From: Chloroflexota bacterium
GTDB lineage: Bacteria; Chloroflexota; Ktedonobacteria; Ktedonobacterales; Ktedonobacteraceae
NCBI GenBank assembly: GCA_902812455.1
Contig: CADDZH010000028.1
Span: forward strand, 1-50,574
Direction: 5' to 3'
Length of the DNA: 50,574 nucleotides
Part shown: positions 42,748-50,574 of the stretch, in pieces
Position numbering within the stretch: the first letter of the stretch is position 1
How the letters are laid out: each line of letters starts with the position of its first letter
Notes under the pieces: generated by a model
Told to the model about the DNA's origin: nothing
The model's database searches: none
What the model saw: only the letters and a program-made list of their open reading frames with translations
Position numbers and translations under genes: made by a program

Positions 42748-45086
42748 TCACGCCACCGCTTGTACCTGCGCATCTAAACGTAGAATCTCTGCCCCCTGCA
42801 CGCGGAACAGGAGATGGCGTCCATCCGGTAGGCACGGCTGCTCTTGGGCGACCTTGGCACACAGCATCTCCAAATCCCGGTTGAGGGCACTGTCATTAAA
42901 GCGCTTGAGTTCCACCTCAACCGAGTCCCTTCCCCAGAAAATCCGCCCCGGCAACTGAAAGAAGGCCCGTAAGCGATGCCAACCAGCATGAGCGTACGAA
43001 GCCGGAAAATACTGATCGCGCACCCCCATGCCCAGATTCGCCAGAACCACTTTGCAGACGGTCCTGATCTGGTCTTTGCGGTTGTCCAATTCATACATCT
43101 CACGCTCTTGTTGCGCCAGGTCCTCAATGGCTCGCAGCAGCTCACACTGTTCCCGGCAGTACTCCTCACATTTGGCAAACTCGCGATTGCTGGTGTGATA
43201 GGCTTTCCATTGGCGCTGCTGGTACTCCTCAATCTCAGCATCGGCGGCGGCCTTTTCCTCTTTGATCGTTTTGCGCAGAAGCCAATGCTCGACGCCTTGT
43301 CGCTCTAACTCCATCTGATGGTCATTGAGGACGCGATAGAGCGCGTCGGCTCGTTCTTTCGTCTGTTGACAGCGTTTTCGGTACAGCTTACTCGCGTTGT
43401 GCATCCGCTTCCGAGCTCCAACCGTCCATCGCTGCACGTTCTCCAACCGTTTTTGCAACGCTGCCCGCTTTTTCGTCATTTCGGAGTTAGCGACGGCGGT
43501 TTTGGCATAGCCATGGTTGACATCGATGCCAAGCGGGATAAGCCAGTCCCGAATGACATTCTCCTGAGCAGGCCAGCGTCGCGTATAGGTCTGCACCAGT
43601 TCAACCGCATCTGTCACGGCCCCCGTCGTCACAATGGGGATCAGTTTCGGCTCCATCGGTTGGGCAGGCAACGGAGTGGCCTGCCAGCTCTCCTCTAACC
43701 AATACTCATGAGTTCCATCGGGTTTCTCATCCCAGCGCAAAGGCCGGTCTTCCTCCTCTGCTGATGGCGCTTGAGGAACCAGACGGCGCCAATCACGGAT
43801 CAGCGCGACTCGCATCTCCAACTCTTGTCCGGGGTGGTCAGGCAGTGGCAGACCAAAACATGCCAGCGCCACCTCCCAGATCACTTTGCCCTGGCGATCA
43901 AGGCGTAAGGGGACAAACTCCCCTACCTCGCAGAACGACTCCAGCCCGCTGTATTGGTCCGTCCGCAGCACAGTCACCACGGTGCGTCCTTCGTTGGCTA
44001 AGGTGGCAAGGAATTCAGCCGCCATGCCCTCTCGATCCACGACCATCCGCTCGACGCACTGGAGACCCGCAGCTAGCTCGTAGGAGGTGAGAATCGCAGG
44101 CAAGCCACTGGTCAAATGCTGATCCCCGCGATGCGTGGTCACCAGGAGTGGATGGCCCTCCCCGTCGTGCAAGACGACGAGCGCGCGGCACCCCAGCACC
44201 TTTTCCAGGCGTCCCACCAGTCCACGGGGAATCAGGACATCTGAGTACACGGCTTTGCGGTGTCCATCGATGTAGTAGACCGGAACAGGGCTATCTGCCG
44301 ACGCTGGCTGTCGCTTCCACAGAGAAGCAGTCCAGCCGGCCAGGACTTGGGTGAGCACCTCATCTGCTCTCATCCGAGCCAGCTCTGCTAAAAACCGCTC
44401 GATGTGGCGATAGCCGTAGGCCAGGCGGCGATTCGTGAGGAGGGCCAGCGCTTGGCCGCTGTACCCGCGGAGGTCCCAGGTGCGTCGGAGTCCTACCGCT
44501 TCCAGAAAGAGCAAGGTGAGCAACTGGCAACGCAGCGTTTCAGGTTGACTGTGGGCAAGACGCAGCGACGGAGGAGCGGTGAGGACCTTTGGGGTGAGAA
44601 CGGCCTCCAACTGCGTGAGGACCCCCGTTTGCTGGACAGCAGCCAGCAGCAGGAGGCTTCCCGCCCCTTCCTGCCACTCTCCTTGAGAGGGAGACGTTTC
44701 CTATGCTGCCGTTTTTTCCCCGGCTCCTGGTTCTTGGCATGGTTACTCACCCCGAGTTGTCTCCGCACGCGATTGATCTGGCTGATACTCACGTTCACGT
44801 CGAACCGCTCTTGAAGCTGCGTTTGGACGACGGAACTCGGCGTATGAGGAGCCGCTCGACAGGAAGTTTCGAGAAAGATTCGAACCTCTCCGCGCAGCTT
44901 CGAGGGATGTCCCTGCCGCCGATCCTGCAAGGCGATGGTTCCCTGGGTACGAACGGCGCGAAGCAAGCGGTAGGCCATGGCTCGCTTCACCGGCACAGCG
45001 GAGCCACGGCTGACCTCCTGAAAAGCGCGCCCCTCAAGCAGTGCCGTGATCAATTGTTCTCTGGCTCTTTGGCGTTCTGTCTGCAT
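42748..45086 (-). pseudogene. DDE transposase of an unassigned family, frameshifted
   Basis: From ATG 45086 (AAGGAG upstream) an HTH-rich N terminus runs to about 44690 (DRRQGHPSKLRGEVRIFLE, SISQINRVRRQLG). The sequence then continues in another frame (EGAGSLLLLAAVQQTGVLT, and on to 42748). One shift at the AAGGGGCGGG near 44670 joins them into a protein of about 778 residues. The core has D in VYYIDGH, D in MVVDREG and E in RRWPAQENVI. A long helical block (about 390-540 of the second part) is unusual. I could not find terminal repeats. It may be inactive, or use frameshifting, or the shift may be a sequencing error. Confidence 0.72.
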
Positions 45087-45327
45087 GCATGTACTCTCCT
45101 TGCTCATTGCACCCGACCAGACGGATCACGGGCTGGTTCTCTGAGATCCGTGAAGCCTCCCCGGGAGACGGATGGCATGTGTCTGCCTGTTCAGCGGATC
45201 TCCTCCTGAGCGACAAACAGGCCACACTCGACCTTGATCGCTGCTCCATGCCGGTTCAGCTCTTGCTCAACTCTGTTTAGCACCGAGCGATGTCTCTGCT
45301 CCTGCTTGCTCGTGGGCCATCATCCTT

Positions 45328-46068
45328 CTACTTCCATCTGAGCGGTCTGGCGATCAGGAGTACCAGTGCAGCAATTCCCAGGCCGATAATCAAGGGGGAG
45401 GAGATCCTCTGACTCGCCTGGCTCCAGGCGACCCACGGGGCGATGCCGGGGAACAGGATGATGGCCGCGCCTGCGCCAGCCAGCAATGCGCCGAGGTTCA
45501 CACCGAGCCGGATCTCACCTCCTGTGAGAAAGCCCCTGTCGGGTGGTTTTCTCCAGTCATCCGCGACTAGGCGTGGGGTCCGCAGGAGGTAGGCGCAGAT
45601 ATGGATCGCGATCAGCGAGAGCCAGACCAGGACACTGAGGTCATGCAGGGGGCGGAGTGGACCAGCCTGTACCGGACCTGCTACCACGAGGCCGATCCCG
45701 CTGCCGACCACTGCGAGGGTCGCGACAACGAGTAGCGGGGCCAGCACACGTTTCGGCACGCTGGGGGAACCCTTGTGCACATAGGCATGCGAGCGGGTGT
45801 AGTAGCGCAGAAAACGGTAGCCGGTTGAGCCAAGCTTGACGACAAGCGGGCCACACAGGAGCAGGCCAGCTACGATATGGAGAGTCATCCCCGCTCGCAG
45901 GCTCACCGCGCTCGCCAGTTCGCTCAGGAGGAGCACCAGGAGCACCACGCCAGCCAACGCGGTCAACCGTTCATTGCCCACGACTCCAACCTGGCCTGCA
46001 TCGTGTTCTCCATCCATGCGAGCTTCCTCTGATGGACGCACCGATTTGTGGCTGCTGAGATCCTTCAT
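45328..46068 (-). CDS. Cytochrome b561-like four-helix membrane protein
   Basis: 246 residues from ATG 46068 (AGAGGTG upstream) rather than 46173. The N terminus (about 35 residues) is polar, followed by about five hydrophobic segments. Histidines at matching depths in two of them (LRAGMTLHIVAGLLLCGP and PLHDLSVLVWLSLIAIHICAY) suggest haem b binding, as in cytochrome b561 or DUF4405 proteins. It lies downstream of the MMPL gene, separated by a strong hairpin, so it may be transcribed apart. Confidence 0.6.
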   Translation of the reverse strand: MKDLSSHKSVRPSEEARMDGEHDAGQVGVVGNERLTALAGVVLLVLLLSELASAVSLRAGMTLHIVAGLLLCGPLVVKLGSTGYRFLRYYTRSHAYVHKGSPSVPKRVLAPLLVVATLAVVGSGIGLVVAGPVQAGPLRPLHDLSVLVWLSLIAIHICAYLLRTPRLVADDWRKPPDRGFLTGGEIRLGVNLGALLAGAGAAIILFPGIAPWVAWSQASQRISSPLIIGLGIAALVLLIARPLRWK

Positions 46069-46164
46069 CTTTTCACCTCTTTCGCATGTGATGTTGGTTT
46101 CTCCGATCTGTTCGATCCTTTCCCATGGCCAGTGACGCGAAAGGCAGGCGTGTCTTCGTCGTCC

Positions 46165-46198
46165 GCTCAACAAGCGCGTGAAGACGCGCTTGTTGAGC
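46165..46198. terminator. Strong hairpin after the MMPL gene
   Basis: GCTCAACAAGCGCGT and ACGCGCTTGTTGAGC form a perfect 15-bp stem with a GAAG loop. It lies 22 nt beyond the MMPL stop, reading on the minus strand. There is no clear T-tract, so termination may be partial, or it may serve as an mRNA 3'-end. Confidence 0.6.
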
Positions 46199-46219
46199 CG
46201 CCACCGGTCCCTGTGCAGA

Positions 46220-48532
46220 TCAGGGAGTGGGAAGTCGGGTCAGTTGATCTGCCTGCGCGCTGGTTGAAGCAGTTGGTTCCACCCGGCGGAAGAGGGGTGC
46301 AGGCCACCAGTTCCACCTGCCCAGCAGCACCACCAGTGCAGGGATGAGCAGGGTGCGAATCAGAAAGGTGTCCATCAGAATGCCCGCTGCCACCCCAAAG
46401 CCCACCTGGCGCACCTGGTCCGTATTCCCCTCCACCGCCAGTAAGGCAAATGTGCCGGCCAGGATCACCCCCGCTGTGGTCACAGTACCGGCTGTGCGCG
46501 CGATAGCCTCCCGCACTGCCGTGCGCACGGGAGAGTGGTGTGCCTCCTCGCGGATGCGGCGCATCACCAGAATGTTGTAGTCCGATCCCAGCGCCATCAG
46601 GAACACGAAGAGCAGGAAGGGTAAGATGAACTGCACGCTTGAACTGCCCGTCAGATGCACAAACACGAGCGCGACCAGCCCCCAGGCAGCCAGGAAGGAG
46701 AGTACCACGCTGACCACGAGGTACAGTGGCGCAATCAGGCTGCGCAAGACAAGTGCGAGCAGCACGGCAATCAGGACGGCCACGATGGGGACAATCCGGC
46801 TCAGATCACTCCCGGAGACCTGGGTCACATCGTAAGCGACCGCATTGGTGCTTAAGACCCCGGACTGCGTGGCGCCTGCGGACTGTGCGACTCTTGCCAC
46901 CGCCGTGCGCAACCCTGGAATCGCGTTGATGGCTGTGGAACTGGAGGAGGTATCTTTCAGGATCGCCACAAATTGCACGGTGTGTCCATCCGCGCTGATA
47001 TACTGCCCGACTGCCCGATAGGCATTGTATTCCTGCGGCGGCACCGGGTTCGGGGCCGGAGGCACTGCCGGCAGGGCTTGCGGCGGGCCAAGCTGCCGAT
47101 ACAGACGCGACAGTTCCGCGACGGAAAGCGGCGCGCCATTGGGATCGAGCGGTCCCAGGACGGCTCGAATCGCCGCGATCTCTTGCAACCCGTGCGAGGC
47201 TTCTGCCAGACGGGCGGGCGTCGTCCAGACCGAGGTGGGAAACTGCAGCAGGATCTGGGCCGGATTCTGGGTGGTGTTCGAATAGTGGGCAGTGATGACC
47301 GCCGTGCCCGCTGCGGAGTCGGCACCGGTCGGGCCGGTTGTCTGCCCCTCAAAGCCCCCCAAGCTGGTACCCAGTTGCCCTGTGGCCAGTCCGACAAAGA
47401 GCACCACGCCCACTGCAAGTGTGATGGCAGGATGCTGCACGAGACGCCCAGTCAGCTTGCCCCACAGCGACGTCTCATCGCTCTCCCGTTTCCGGGTCGA
47501 GGTGGGCCAGAAGACCGCGCGCCCAAAAATGGCCAACAGGGCGGGCAGCAGCGTCAGCCCGGCGAGCAGCATCAACGCAATGCCAATAGCCAGCGCTGGC
47601 CCCAGACTCTGATAAATGCCAAATTGAGCAAGCAACAGCGTCAACAGCGCCGCGATCACCGTCAAAGCGGAGAAGGTAATGGTCTCGCCGACGGTCTGCA
47701 CCGCCCGCACAACCGCGTCGCGCGGAGCCAGGCCGCGCCGCAGTTCCTCCCGCACACGGAAGGTGAGGAAGAGACCATAGTCAGTGCCCGCGCCCAGCAC
47801 CAGCACGATCAGAAGCAGTTGGGTGGTGTCTGCTGCCGGCACGCCCAGGTGGGTCACCGCACCCGCGATGACCGGACTGGAGAGCAGCAGGACGAGGACG
47901 GCGGGAAGGAAGGTGAGCAGGGGCGCCAGTAGCGCACGAAAAGCTAGGAACAGCAGGACAACGATCAAGAGAATCGAGAGCGCCTGCAAGGCGTTTCGGC
48001 TGGTCTGCGAAGCGTTCTGGCTATCGACAGCGGTGGCCAGCGGTCCAGTCAGATGAAAGGTGAGGCCCGCGGGAGCATTCACCTGCCCAAACGCCTCTCG
48101 AATGGCATTCACCAGCGTCGCACCGGCCCCGGTGCCATTGGATGGCACATCGGCCTGGATCACCGCCTCTCTCGCCTGCCCATCGGGCGAGAGAGACAGA
48201 TCGCGTACGGTTTTCACGTGGGGCATGGCACGGACTTTTTGCTCAAGCCGATCCATCGCGGCCTGATCTGCCGATGTCAGTGGCTCATTTGCACGCGCCA
48301 TCACGATGGTTGCGGAGGCATAACGGCTGTTTTGAAAAGGGGCGGCGAGATTCGTCGCCTGGATGCTGGGCGCACTTGCGGGCAAGAACGCACCAATGCT
48401 TGTACTGGGAGTCACACTCGCCAGCGAGGGGAAAGCACGGACGCACACCACCGTGATGACTAGCCAGGCGACGACAATCAGGTAGCGAAAGCGCACATCA
48501 AAGTGCCCTAAGGCTGCATAGACAGTATCCAT
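46220..48532 (-). CDS. MMPL/RND-family transporter
   Basis: 770 residues from ATG 48532; GGAGG lies 12 nt upstream, while the earlier ATG 48544 directly touches it. Two repeats of one helix, a large extracytoplasmic loop (about 45-170 and 395-530) and five helices are visible, as in MmpL proteins. GAGTDYGLFLTFRVREEL and ALGSDYNILVMRRIREE mark the charged TM4 residues used for proton coupling in the two halves. It likely exports lipids or drugs. The ABC pair encoded directly upstream may work with it. Confidence 0.87.
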   Translation of the reverse strand: MDTVYAALGHFDVRFRYLIVVAWLVITVVCVRAFPSLASVTPSTSIGAFLPASAPSIQATNLAAPFQNSRYASATIVMARANEPLTSADQAAMDRLEQKVRAMPHVKTVRDLSLSPDGQAREAVIQADVPSNGTGAGATLVNAIREAFGQVNAPAGLTFHLTGPLATAVDSQNASQTSRNALQALSILLIVVLLFLAFRALLAPLLTFLPAVLVLLLSSPVIAGAVTHLGVPAADTTQLLLIVLVLGAGTDYGLFLTFRVREELRRGLAPRDAVVRAVQTVGETITFSALTVIAALLTLLLAQFGIYQSLGPALAIGIALMLLAGLTLLPALLAIFGRAVFWPTSTRKRESDETSLWGKLTGRLVQHPAITLAVGVVLFVGLATGQLGTSLGGFEGQTTGPTGADSAAGTAVITAHYSNTTQNPAQILLQFPTSVWTTPARLAEASHGLQEIAAIRAVLGPLDPNGAPLSVAELSRLYRQLGPPQALPAVPPAPNPVPPQEYNAYRAVGQYISADGHTVQFVAILKDTSSSSTAINAIPGLRTAVARVAQSAGATQSGVLSTNAVAYDVTQVSGSDLSRIVPIVAVLIAVLLALVLRSLIAPLYLVVSVVLSFLAAWGLVALVFVHLTGSSSVQFILPFLLFVFLMALGSDYNILVMRRIREEAHHSPVRTAVREAIARTAGTVTTAGVILAGTFALLAVEGNTDQVRQVGFGVAAGILMDTFLIRTLLIPALVVLLGRWNWWPAPLFRRVEPTASTSAQADQLTRLPTP

Positions 48533-48606
48533 AGGTTCTCTCATCCTCCAGAAATATCTCAGATCGTAAAATCACGACTTCCAGACCATGCAGGCAGGGT
48601 TGCGCG

Positions 48607-49407
48607 CTACGCGGTGATATCCTGGTGCCGGAACATCACCGCGCTCACCACGGCAAAGCCAACCATCCACAGCAGTGCGGCGAGAAGAGCAGCCGTGTAG
48701 CCTTGAAGAGGCGTCGGACCGATCGATGCGGGCATGGTCGAGCCCACCAGCACCTGGAAGAGGCGGAAAGGCAACCACTCGACGCCCTCCGGCCACACTC
48801 CTCCCACGAGTCCCTCCAGCAGGGTGTATCCCAGGGCGATCCCGACGGCGGCGGCGGTTGAGCGAGTCAGGACTGCGACCAGCAGGCCCAACAAACTCAT
48901 GCCGACGAGGTCCAGCAGCAGATTCCCCAAGAAGCTGAGATCGGTACGCAGCCCAGCAGCAGAGAGCCAGGCAGATGTGTCGATCCCCTGCGCGTGAGCG
49001 GCGACAATGATGAATGCGGAGCTTGTGACCACGGTGAGCGCGGCGGACAGACTCACAAAAAGCAGCAGCGCCAGCATCTTGCCTGCAAGCAGGCGCAGGC
49101 GGCGAGGCTCGCGCACCAGCAGATTGCGCAGGGTCCCCTGGGACCATTCGGCGGCCAGGTTCGCCGTGACCATGATCAGCGCAATCACCAGGATCAGAGC
49201 CCGCGCCTGGTCCACGAGAATGATCAGACCCTGCGGTGTGGGGAGCGCCTGAATGAGAGGGGTGAGTTCTGCTCGGTTGTTGCCGGAGGTGATCTCGTGG
49301 AACGTCAGGAAAGCCAGCAACGTCGTGGCGACGACCATCGCTGCCGCCCCTACCAAGACACTCCAGCGGCGGAACTTGAGCACCTCGCTGCAGAACGCAC
49401 GCATCAT
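48607..49407 (-). CDS. ABC-2 type transporter permease
   Basis: 266 residues; the start overlaps the ATPase stop in ATGA and has AAAGGAG 7 nt upstream. Six hydrophobic segments are visible; EWSQGTLRNLLVREPRR is the conserved ABC-2 coupling helix region. It forms an exporter with the ATP-binding protein encoded just before it. Substrate unknown; bacitracin, antibiotic or lipid export is common for this type. Confidence 0.85.
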   Translation of the reverse strand: MMRAFCSEVLKFRRWSVLVGAAAMVVATTLLAFLTFHEITSGNNRAELTPLIQALPTPQGLIILVDQARALILVIALIMVTANLAAEWSQGTLRNLLVREPRRLRLLAGKMLALLLFVSLSAALTVVTSSAFIIVAAHAQGIDTSAWLSAAGLRTDLSFLGNLLLDLVGMSLLGLLVAVLTRSTAAAVGIALGYTLLEGLVGGVWPEGVEWLPFRLFQVLVGSTMPASIGPTPLQGYTAALLAALLWMVGFAVVSAVMFRHQDITA

Positions 49408-50177
49408 GCATGGTCTCCTTTCAATAGGGCCAGGAACCGCTCTTCGAGGCTGGCCCCAGGCTTTTCAGACAGTGCGCGTGCGGGATCGTTGAACAGGGCT
49501 TTTCCCTGGTTGAGGATTACCAACCAATCGACGATCTGCTCCAACTCTCCCAGCAGGTGGCTACTGAGAAAAATGGTTTTGCCTTGCTCGCGCAGGTGCC
49601 GCAACAGATCGCGCATCTGGATGATGCCAAGGGGGTCGAGGCCGTTGGCCGGTTCGTCCAGGATGAGTAGGTCTGGATCGGGCAAGAGCGCCATAGCTAC
49701 ACCCAGCCGTTGCTTCATCCCTTGTGAATACGTTCTTACCGGGTCGCGTGCCCGGTCGGAGAGGTCGACCAATTCGAGGAGCTGGCGGGCGCGGGAGCGG
49801 GGATACCCACCAAGGTGGGCAAGCACCTCCAGATTCGTCCGCCCGCTCAAGCTGGGATAGAAGACAGGTGCTTCGATGAGCGCCCCAACGCGCGGAAGGT
49901 AGGTTTGGGGCTGAGAGATCGGCTTGCCAAGCACTGTGGCACTCCCTGCGCTGGGTCGCACCAGGCCCAGCAGCAGGCGAATCGTGGTCGTCTTGCCTGC
50001 GCCATTCGGACCAACAAAGCCCGCGATTGTTCCGGCAGGGATGCTGATCGTGAGGTCATCGACCGCTTTCAGCTTTCCAAAGTGCTTGCTCAAGCTATGG
50101 GTTTCGATGGCCAGGGGGCCACCCGGCACGTCGTTCGTTGCTGGTTCCGTCTGAGAGGTGTTAGGAGAGGAAGTCAT
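49404..50177 (-). CDS. ABC transporter ATP-binding protein
   Basis: 257 residues. Walker A is GPNGAGKTT, the signature is YSQGMKQR, Walker B is LLILDEPANGLDP and the switch is LSSHLL. An extended disordered N terminus (about 20 residues) precedes the domain. It belongs to the CcmA/BcrA-like subgroup that pairs with ABC-2 permeases. First complete gene of the efflux group. The GGAGG in the leader at about 50185-50190 supports the start. Confidence 0.92.
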   Translation of the reverse strand: MTSSPNTSQTEPATNDVPGGPLAIETHSLSKHFGKLKAVDDLTISIPAGTIAGFVGPNGAGKTTTIRLLLGLVRPSAGSATVLGKPISQPQTYLPRVGALIEAPVFYPSLSGRTNLEVLAHLGGYPRSRARQLLELVDLSDRARDPVRTYSQGMKQRLGVAMALLPDPDLLILDEPANGLDPLGIIQMRDLLRHLREQGKTIFLSSHLLGELEQIVDWLVILNQGKALFNDPARALSEKPGASLEERFLALLKGDHA

Positions 50178-50430
50178 GAGTACCTCCGTGAGCGTCCCTC
50201 CTGCTGGAGAGGACGAACAAAGCTCGTTTCATCGCGTGCAGTCTTTCCTTTCTTCGTTCTTCTTCTAATGATCTAGCGAAAGCGCACTGAGAAGCGCGCC
50301 AGAGCATGAAACAGAGCATACTCCTTCACAAGACAGCGTGAGGCAGCTCACGAGAAGGTCTGAACGTTCCCTGATCCTGCTCTGATAAATGAGATTCTCT
50401 TGAGGAAAGGATGTCGGTCAAGTGACTGGC

Positions 50431-50574
50431 TCAGGTGATCGGCTCATCGGCGAGGGGCGCAGAAAGCCTGCCCCGCGCCACGCGCACCAGGGCCTGGAGT
50501 CCCTGCCGAAGCGCGTGGAGGTCCGTTGCGTCAAGCTCGCGGAGCCAGACAAACAGCTGCTCCCCCCGCGTGCC
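50431..50574 (-). CDS. MarR-like regulator, C-terminal fragment at the window edge
   Basis: The minus-strand frame is open to the right edge: 47 residues, including QLFVWLRELDATDLHALRQGLQ trimmed to its key parts RELDATDLH and LRQGLQ. This is the usual last helix pair of MarR-family regulators (the L-x-x-L-x-x-x-D-x-x-x-L-x-x-G-L spacing). It ends 254 nt upstream of the ABC ATPase gene on the same strand, so it probably controls the efflux group. The DNA-binding part is outside the window. Confidence 0.55.
   Translation of the reverse strand, partial: GTRGEQLFVWLRELDATDLHALRQGLQALVRVARGRLSAPLADEPIT

Noticed and set aside
46973..47932. 319-codon plus-strand frame opposite the MMPL gene
   Set aside because: Arg/Gln/Gly-rich shadow of a clear MMPL transporter with no family signature of its own.
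1..50574. tRNA, rRNA and known riboswitches
   Set aside because: I looked for cloverleaf-like stretches, rRNA cores and common riboswitch cores and found none that I could support by eye.

Overview
The window looks like chromosomal DNA of a Chloroflexota bacterium, most likely of the Ktedonobacteria type. This is inferred from the mixed GC content, the density of transposases (ISL3, IS3, Tn7/Mu-like and an unassigned DDE family), the large sugar-acid catabolic repertoire and the absence of any phage or plasmid backbone. No marker gene settles the taxonomy.

Region 1 (1-9.6 kb, high GC) is a mobile-element graveyard. After the end of a membrane protein and an HTH-like protein comes a four-gene Tn7/Mu-like module: a DDE transposase (TnsB/TniA type, broken by two opposite frameshifts), an AAA+ ATPase (TnsC/TniB type), a protein that aligns with the transposase but lacks all three catalytic acids (a pseudo-transposase), and a tyrosine recombinase. 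An 11-bp direct repeat brackets the module, and a 10-bp inverted repeat with a 6-nt centre lies just past the recombinase. A truncated ISL3 transposase follows, cut by a complete second ISL3 element whose other end cuts an alpha/beta hydrolase pseudogene.

Region 2 (9.6-14.5 kb) holds a methyltransferase and a TetR regulator that are divergent over a promoter/operator, a hypothetical protein, a patch of related imperfect palindromes and a tail-anchored protein. A complete IS3 element (14.57-15.83 kb) separates this from region 3.

Region 3 (16.0-39.8 kb) is a 24-kb sugar-acid catabolic island of about 53% GC. It contains 2-keto-3-deoxygluconate kinase and KDPG aldolase, two enolase-superfamily dehydratases (one L-fuconate-like), and an IlvD/Edd-family dehydratase of distinctly higher GC. 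It also has a KdaD-like 2-keto-3-deoxypentonate dehydratase next to an alpha-ketoglutarate-semialdehyde dehydrogenase-like gene (a Weimberg-type route). A compact seven-gene minus-strand operon follows this order: beta-hydroxyacid dehydrogenase, ketol-acid-reductoisomerase-like protein, MFS transporter, cyclase-family hydrolase, SDR, DUF1537 four-carbon-acid sugar kinase, class II aldolase. The reductoisomerase-like protein lacks canonical active-site residues, so this operon may encode an unassigned sugar-acid pathway. A second small group encodes an HpcH/HpaI aldolase, a D-2-hydroxyacid dehydrogenase and a hydroxypyruvate-isomerase-like protein. No transcription factor is encoded in the island, although several operator-like repeats are present.

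Region 4 (39.8-50.6 kb) contains decayed DNA with an HTH fragment and an orphan terminator, a PIG-L deacetylase with a cyclic-nucleotide-binding domain inserted in it, a frameshifted transposase, and a minus-strand efflux group. That group is a MarR-like regulator (cut by the window edge), ABC ATPase, ABC permease, MMPL/RND transporter and a cytochrome b561-like membrane protein.
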